Shown here piece after piece: positions 4,101-5,748 of a stretch of 5,748 nucleotides of DNA. Location of the stretch: contig JAHRHW010000300.1 in NCBI GenBank assembly GCA_019100305.1, forward strand, positions 1-5,748, in the 5' to 3' direction. The translations under genes and the position numbers were made by a program. Every line of letters begins with the position of its first letter. Position 1 is the stretch's first letter. The notes under the pieces are model-generated. The model had not been told where the DNA came from and did no database searches. It saw only the letters and a list, made by a program, of their open reading frames with translations. The stretch is from Candidatus Thiodiazotropha taylori. Lineage in GTDB: Bacteria > Pseudomonadota > Gammaproteobacteria > Chromatiales > Chromatiaceae.

Positions 4101-5748
4101 GAGCCGGTTACCAAGGTGTTAGGTCTCCGCTGGGAAACGCAGACTGATGTCATTTCATTCCCGAACAAAGACAACGTACCCTCAGAAAAGGCGCTTATGA
4201 CCAAACGCACAGTTCTGCGTCAGTCGTCCTCGACGTATGATCCTCTCGGTATTTTGAGCCCAATTACGGTTAGAAGCAAAATACTCATGCAGTCACTTTG
4301 GCAACGGAAATTTGAATGGGACGAGCCCTTACCAGAAGATGTGACCACTGTATGGACCGACATAAGCCACGACTTGTCGAAAGCGGCGAAAACAGAAATA
4401 TCCAGATGCTACTTCAAGCAGGAGACTGACAGCTCGAGAGACAAAATCTTACATGTATTCACTGACAGTAGTATGAAAGCTTACGGAGCATGCGCGTACA
4501 TTGTTTCCGGAAATGAATCTTCACTGGTGATGGCAAGAAATCGAGTAGCCCCGCTTAGATCGATGACCATACCCAAATTGGAACTTATGGCTGCTGTAGT
4601 CGGTGCCAGACTTTGTGATCACGTGATGAGCAACCTACAATGTACACGTGTATATCTATGGAGTGACAGTCAGATCGTCCTTAGATGGCTTTCGGCAGAG
4701 ACAACGCATTCAACTTTCGTCAATAACAGAGTGAAAGACATTAAGACACTTACAGGCAATTACCAATGGAAATACTGTCCTACCGATGCAAATCCAGCCG
4801 ACTTACTATCACGGGGTCTTCGCTATGACAAGTTCAGGGACAACAGTCTATGGATGCAGGGGCCTGTCTGGCTAACAGATGATGAAACATGGCCGGTTTG
4901 GGCTGCCACGGATACCACGAGCACACCCGCTGATGAACCAGATGAGCCACATATTTCAAGTGCGACGGTAGCGAACATAGCCGCCAATGACGAGAAACCT
5001 GCAGGAAACGCCAGAGTTATCGACCTTGAGAGATTCAACAGCTACGAGAAGCTTTTGCGCGTCACAGCATATGTTCTTCGATTCACCCGTAGACATGAGA
5101 AGAAAACTGGTCCACTCTCCACTACAGAGATTGACGCAGCAGCACTGGAATGGATCAGAAGCACACAGCAAACCAATTACCCAGACATTTCTCGTTGTCT
5201 ACAGAATGACACTTCCAAAAAGCCCAATCTTGTAAGACAGCTGAACCTCTACATGGATGAAAGGAATCTTATACGCTGCAGAGGCCGCATACACAATGCT
5301 CCACTAGATGTCGACGCGAAGTTTCCCTACCTACTTCCACCCAAAGACAGACTCACAACGCTGATTATCGAGCATGCCCACGTTACCCATCTGCATTCCG
5401 GGTTAGAAAGTACTGTCACGTTCTTACGGCAAACATTTTGGATACCAAACATACGACAACGGGTCAGATCCGCTATTCACAGATGCACCATTTGCCGTAA
5501 GGTATCTGGACAACCATATCGTACACCGGAACCGCCGCCGTTACCAAAGGACAGACTTCGAGAATCACCACCATTCACCGTCACGGGCGTAGACTTCACA
5601 GGAGCATTATATATTAAAGGCAAGGACGGGAACCAGGAAAAGGTCTATATCTGCCTTTTCACGTGTGCAAATACGAGGGAAGTTCACCTAGAAGTGGTAT
5701 CAAATCTTACAGAAGAGGCATTTCTGTTGGCGTTTCGACGGTTTGCAG
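1149..5748 (+). CDS. Gag-Pol polyprotein (Gag, protease, RT, RNase H, N-terminal half of integrase), runs off right edge
   Basis: One frame is open from ATG 1149 to the last base: 1533 complete codons with no stop and no gag/pol frameshift. With 3-752 joined, the protein has 1780 residues, a usual size for intact BEL/Pao elements. The start is chosen because an in-frame TAA lies at 1122-1124 and 1149 is the first ATG after it, with A at -3; it begins 7 bases after the PBS. Domain order: N-terminal charged helical region (about 1-100), Ser/Thr/Gln-rich linker, DUF1759-like Gag (169-339), three zinc knuckles (394-455), aspartic protease (496-658, DEG at 521-523), RT (about 785-967, catalytic D854 and YVDN 930-933), Pao connection region with YDPLGILSP near 1030, RNase H (1103-1223), integrase zinc finger (H1411, H1416, C1446, C1449) and first integrase Asp (D1482). 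Odd points: DEG instead of DSG/DTG in the protease and YVDN instead of YxDD in RT. All other expected catalytic residues are present. Confidence 0.96.
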   Translation, partial: MCSKLKAVRKGHRGAVSKLIKKFEEVKGDESAPGIDELSNIASALQKKLTVITELNDKILAALDEEEIEAEIPESDEYIFNLESTIQQVKRLIQTRTSRLNVHAHSFPSSQDPAASTSISTDAQSFTPQPPLVTGLVNSENESQVHAQESQRNVPHMSASVSSSIYHRLPKLDLPVFDGDVLEWQSFWDSYESAIHTNQSLSDVQRFTYLKSLLKYDALQTVSGFAITNINYGKAVALLHERYGQKHRIVQTYMQALLDLPAPMNTISSLRTFFDKTEIYIRGLESLDQMESSYGALLVPVILKKIPDEIRKNIAREHGSSNWSLSELRKCLLKELNVMEAGNSIVAHAETLPTTATFFTNTKPQTKPYHKSKPPSKSQIQPSGNDILHSKRVCAFCRGPHSSADCTTIIDYTERISIVKRDHLCFNCLGRHRVADCKSKSKCRHCSRKHHTGLCKDALQRTDAKTPAQDTSTENHNAKESSASVQLHSSLTHSQGHVLLKTAIGPVSSGQTSIDANILLDEGAQRSFITTDLARKLELVPTGKEALSISGFGDARGNMREFPTATVYLQTEAETIPLDVLIVPDIAVPLKTYPSNTKTMSHLKGLKLAHPAMNDGYFEIMMLIGADYYWAIVQDRVVRGNGPTAVESKLGYLLSGPIDACNKSPATSMMNIMTAHSVEEVDLEKFWKVESLGIEKTEPEQSQKSYLQEYQNSCISFKDGKYYAKLPWRDNHSVLPTNEEVAKRRTQQVIQRLKRDPALLQVYGDIISEQERRGFIEKIPECDQPVSKIHYIPHHPVRKESATTPIRIVYDCGCRSLLDSPSLNDCLMNTPPTLNDITSLFLRFRSHKYAVTTDIEKAFLNIGLAEEDRDATRFYWLSNPEDPDSTLQTYRFKSVLFGATCSPFILNAVILKLLNSNKCTITDMMLKDLYVDNIVSSLPSEEMLLDYFTTGRAIFKEAGFNLRSWASNSQALTDVAKQDNIQDNEPVTKVLGLRWETQTDVISFPNKDNVPSEKALMTKRTVLRQSSSTYDPLGILSPITVRSKILMQSLWQRKFEWDEPLPEDVTTVWTDISHDLSKAAKTEISRCYFKQETDSSRDKILHVFTDSSMKAYGACAYIVSGNESSLVMARNRVAPLRSMTIPKLELMAAVVGARLCDHVMSNLQCTRVYLWSDSQIVLRWLSAETTHSTFVNNRVKDIKTLTGNYQWKYCPTDANPADLLSRGLRYDKFRDNSLWMQGPVWLTDDETWPVWAATDTTSTPADEPDEPHISSATVANIAANDEKPAGNARVIDLERFNSYEKLLRVTAYVLRFTRRHEKKTGPLSTTEIDAAALEWIRSTQQTNYPDISRCLQNDTSKKPNLVRQLNLYMDERNLIRCRGRIHNAPLDVDAKFPYLLPPKDRLTTLIIEHAHVTHLHSGLESTVTFLRQTFWIPNIRQRVRSAIHRCTICRKVSGQPYRTPEPPPLPKDRLRESPPFTVTGVDFTGALYIKGKDGNQEKVYICLFTCANTREVHLEVVSNLTEEAFLLAFRRFA
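1653..2165 (+). other. Gag DUF1759-like domain (capsid-like)
   Basis: Residues about 169-339. It opens with LPKLDLPVFDGD and W-Q-S-F-W-D-S-Y, then helices including FTYLKSLL, AVALLHERYG and LRKCLLKEL. This matches the recall pattern of DUF1759, the Gag core of BEL/Pao elements, which builds the particle around the RNA. The preceding 168 residues hold a charged helical stretch, probably a coiled coil, and a Ser/Thr/Gln-rich linker. Confidence 0.85.
2328..2513 (+). other. Gag nucleocapsid: three zinc knuckles
   Basis: Three consecutive motifs of identical spacing CX2CX3HX4C occur at residues 394-406, 425-437 and 443-455. Key residues are C394/C397/H401/C406, C425/C428/H432/C437 and C443/C446/H450/C455. 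The spacing differs by one from the retroviral CX2CX4HX4C knuckle. A Lys/Pro/Ser-rich basic stretch precedes them. The expected role is binding of element RNA. Confidence 0.85.
2634..3122 (+). other. Aspartic protease domain (DUF1758/retropepsin-like)
   Basis: Residues about 496-658. The catalytic loop is ANILLDEGAQRSFIT with Asp 521; the hydrophobic-hydrophobic-D-x-G-(S/A)-Q-R-S-F-I-T pattern is that of BEL/Pao proteases. The later LIGADYYW segment (from residue 623) is the family's second conserved strand. The enzyme should act as a homodimer to cut Gag-Pol. The residue after the Asp is Glu rather than Ser or Thr. Confidence 0.85.
3501..4049 (+). other. Reverse transcriptase core
   Basis: Residues about 785-967. 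Seen in order: IHYIPHHPV, TPIRIVYDCG, SLNDCL, motif A TTDIEKAFLNI with catalytic Asp 854 (codon 3708-3710), FKSVLFGATCSPFIL, and motif C LYVDNIV (YVDN at 3936-3947, Asp 932). The second Asp of the canonical YxDD box is Asn 933. The end LRSWASN is typical of BEL/Pao RT. Confidence 0.92.
4050..4454 (+). other. RT-RNase H connection region (Pfam Peptidase_A17-type segment)
   Basis: Residues about 968-1102. It contains VLGLRWE near 991 and STYDPLGILSP near 1028-1037, the hallmark of the segment Pfam labels Pao retrotransposon peptidase. Despite that label, position and composition fit the RT thumb/connection; no second D-S/T-G protease motif is visible here. Confidence 0.75.
4455..4817 (+). other. 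RNase H domain
   Basis: Residues 1103-1223. The four acidic residues of an RNase H site can be assigned: D1106 in HVFTDSS, E1145 in PKLELMAA, D1173 in WSDSQIVLRWL and D1218 in NPADLLSRG. It would degrade the RNA strand after minus-strand synthesis. All four are intact. Confidence 0.9.
5322..5748 (+). other. Integrase N-terminal zinc finger and start of catalytic core (continues at position 9)
   Basis: From residue 1392. The HHCC zinc finger is H1411-x4-H1416-x29-C1446-x2-C1449, followed by the linker PPPLPKDRL and the first catalytic Asp in GVDFTGAL (D1482, codon 5592-5594). The domain stops at the window edge inside FRRFA and resumes at base 9, giving D1482, D1545 and E1590 in the joined protein. 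Confidence 0.92.

Larger units (their letters stand above)
1..5748 (+). mobile_element. BEL/Pao LTR retrotransposon, circularly permuted, single LTR
   Basis: The whole window is one retroelement. Seen directly: domain order Gag, zinc knuckles, aspartic protease, RT, RNase H, integrase in one frame, a PBS just upstream, and a non-coding LTR-type region between the integrase stop and the PBS. BEL/Pao rather than Gypsy or Copia is indicated by the DUF1759-like Gag (LPKLDLPVFDGD), a protease with the LIGADYYW segment, the post-RT segment YDPLGILSP, the RT motif TDIEKAF and the integrase C-terminal DUF5641-like tail. The last 9 bases repeat the first 9, and joining them restores the integrase frame, so the unit is a 5739-bp circle or a tandem repeat unit opened inside integrase. 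No env-like ORF or host gene is seen. Family assignment is firm; lineage within BEL/Pao and host are not determined. Confidence 0.95.

Noticed and set aside
4987..5235. 82-codon plus-strand ORF in another frame
   Set aside because: It overlaps the linker between RNase H and integrase in the main frame and has no independent start signal or known motif.
5740..5748. The 9-base terminal match as a target-site duplication
   Set aside because: It falls inside the integrase coding sequence, not outside LTR ends, and BEL/Pao duplications are usually 4-6 bases.

Overview
The window is one copy of a BEL/Pao-type LTR retrotransposon, cut open inside its integrase gene. BEL/Pao elements are known only from animals, so the source is a metazoan genome or animal-derived DNA. 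The protein style (three zinc knuckles, a DEG protease motif, a YVDN reverse transcriptase box) looks to me like elements of aquatic invertebrates, but that host guess is from memory and weak. No bacterial or phage gene is visible.

Layout: positions 1-752 hold the C-terminal part of the integrase, ending in TGA. Positions 753-1129 are non-coding and AT-rich, and hold what must be the single LTR plus a weak polypurine tract. A primer binding site matching the 3' end of metazoan tRNA-His lies at 1130-1141. From 1149 to the right edge runs one uninterrupted frame: Gag (capsid-like domain, three CCHC knuckles), aspartic protease, reverse transcriptase, RNase H and the first half of the integrase.

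The two ends belong together. The last 9 bases equal the first 9 (ggtttgcag). Joining them keeps the frame and restores the integrase core, reading ...FRRFAARMSTPKVMISDN... . The result is a 5739-bp circle with one 1780-residue Gag-Pol ORF and one LTR. This is the structure of a one-LTR extrachromosomal circle. A head-to-tail array sharing LTRs, or an assembly graph that collapsed two identical LTRs, would give the same string.

As a working unit, the LTR would supply promoter and polyadenylation signals and the tRNA would prime minus-strand synthesis at the PBS. Gag would form the particle, the protease would cut the polyprotein, RT/RNase H would copy the RNA, and the integrase would insert the DNA. 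No env gene is present. I see no wholly new system; the points of most interest are the circular single-LTR form, the non-canonical RT and protease motifs, and palindromic elements in the LTR.
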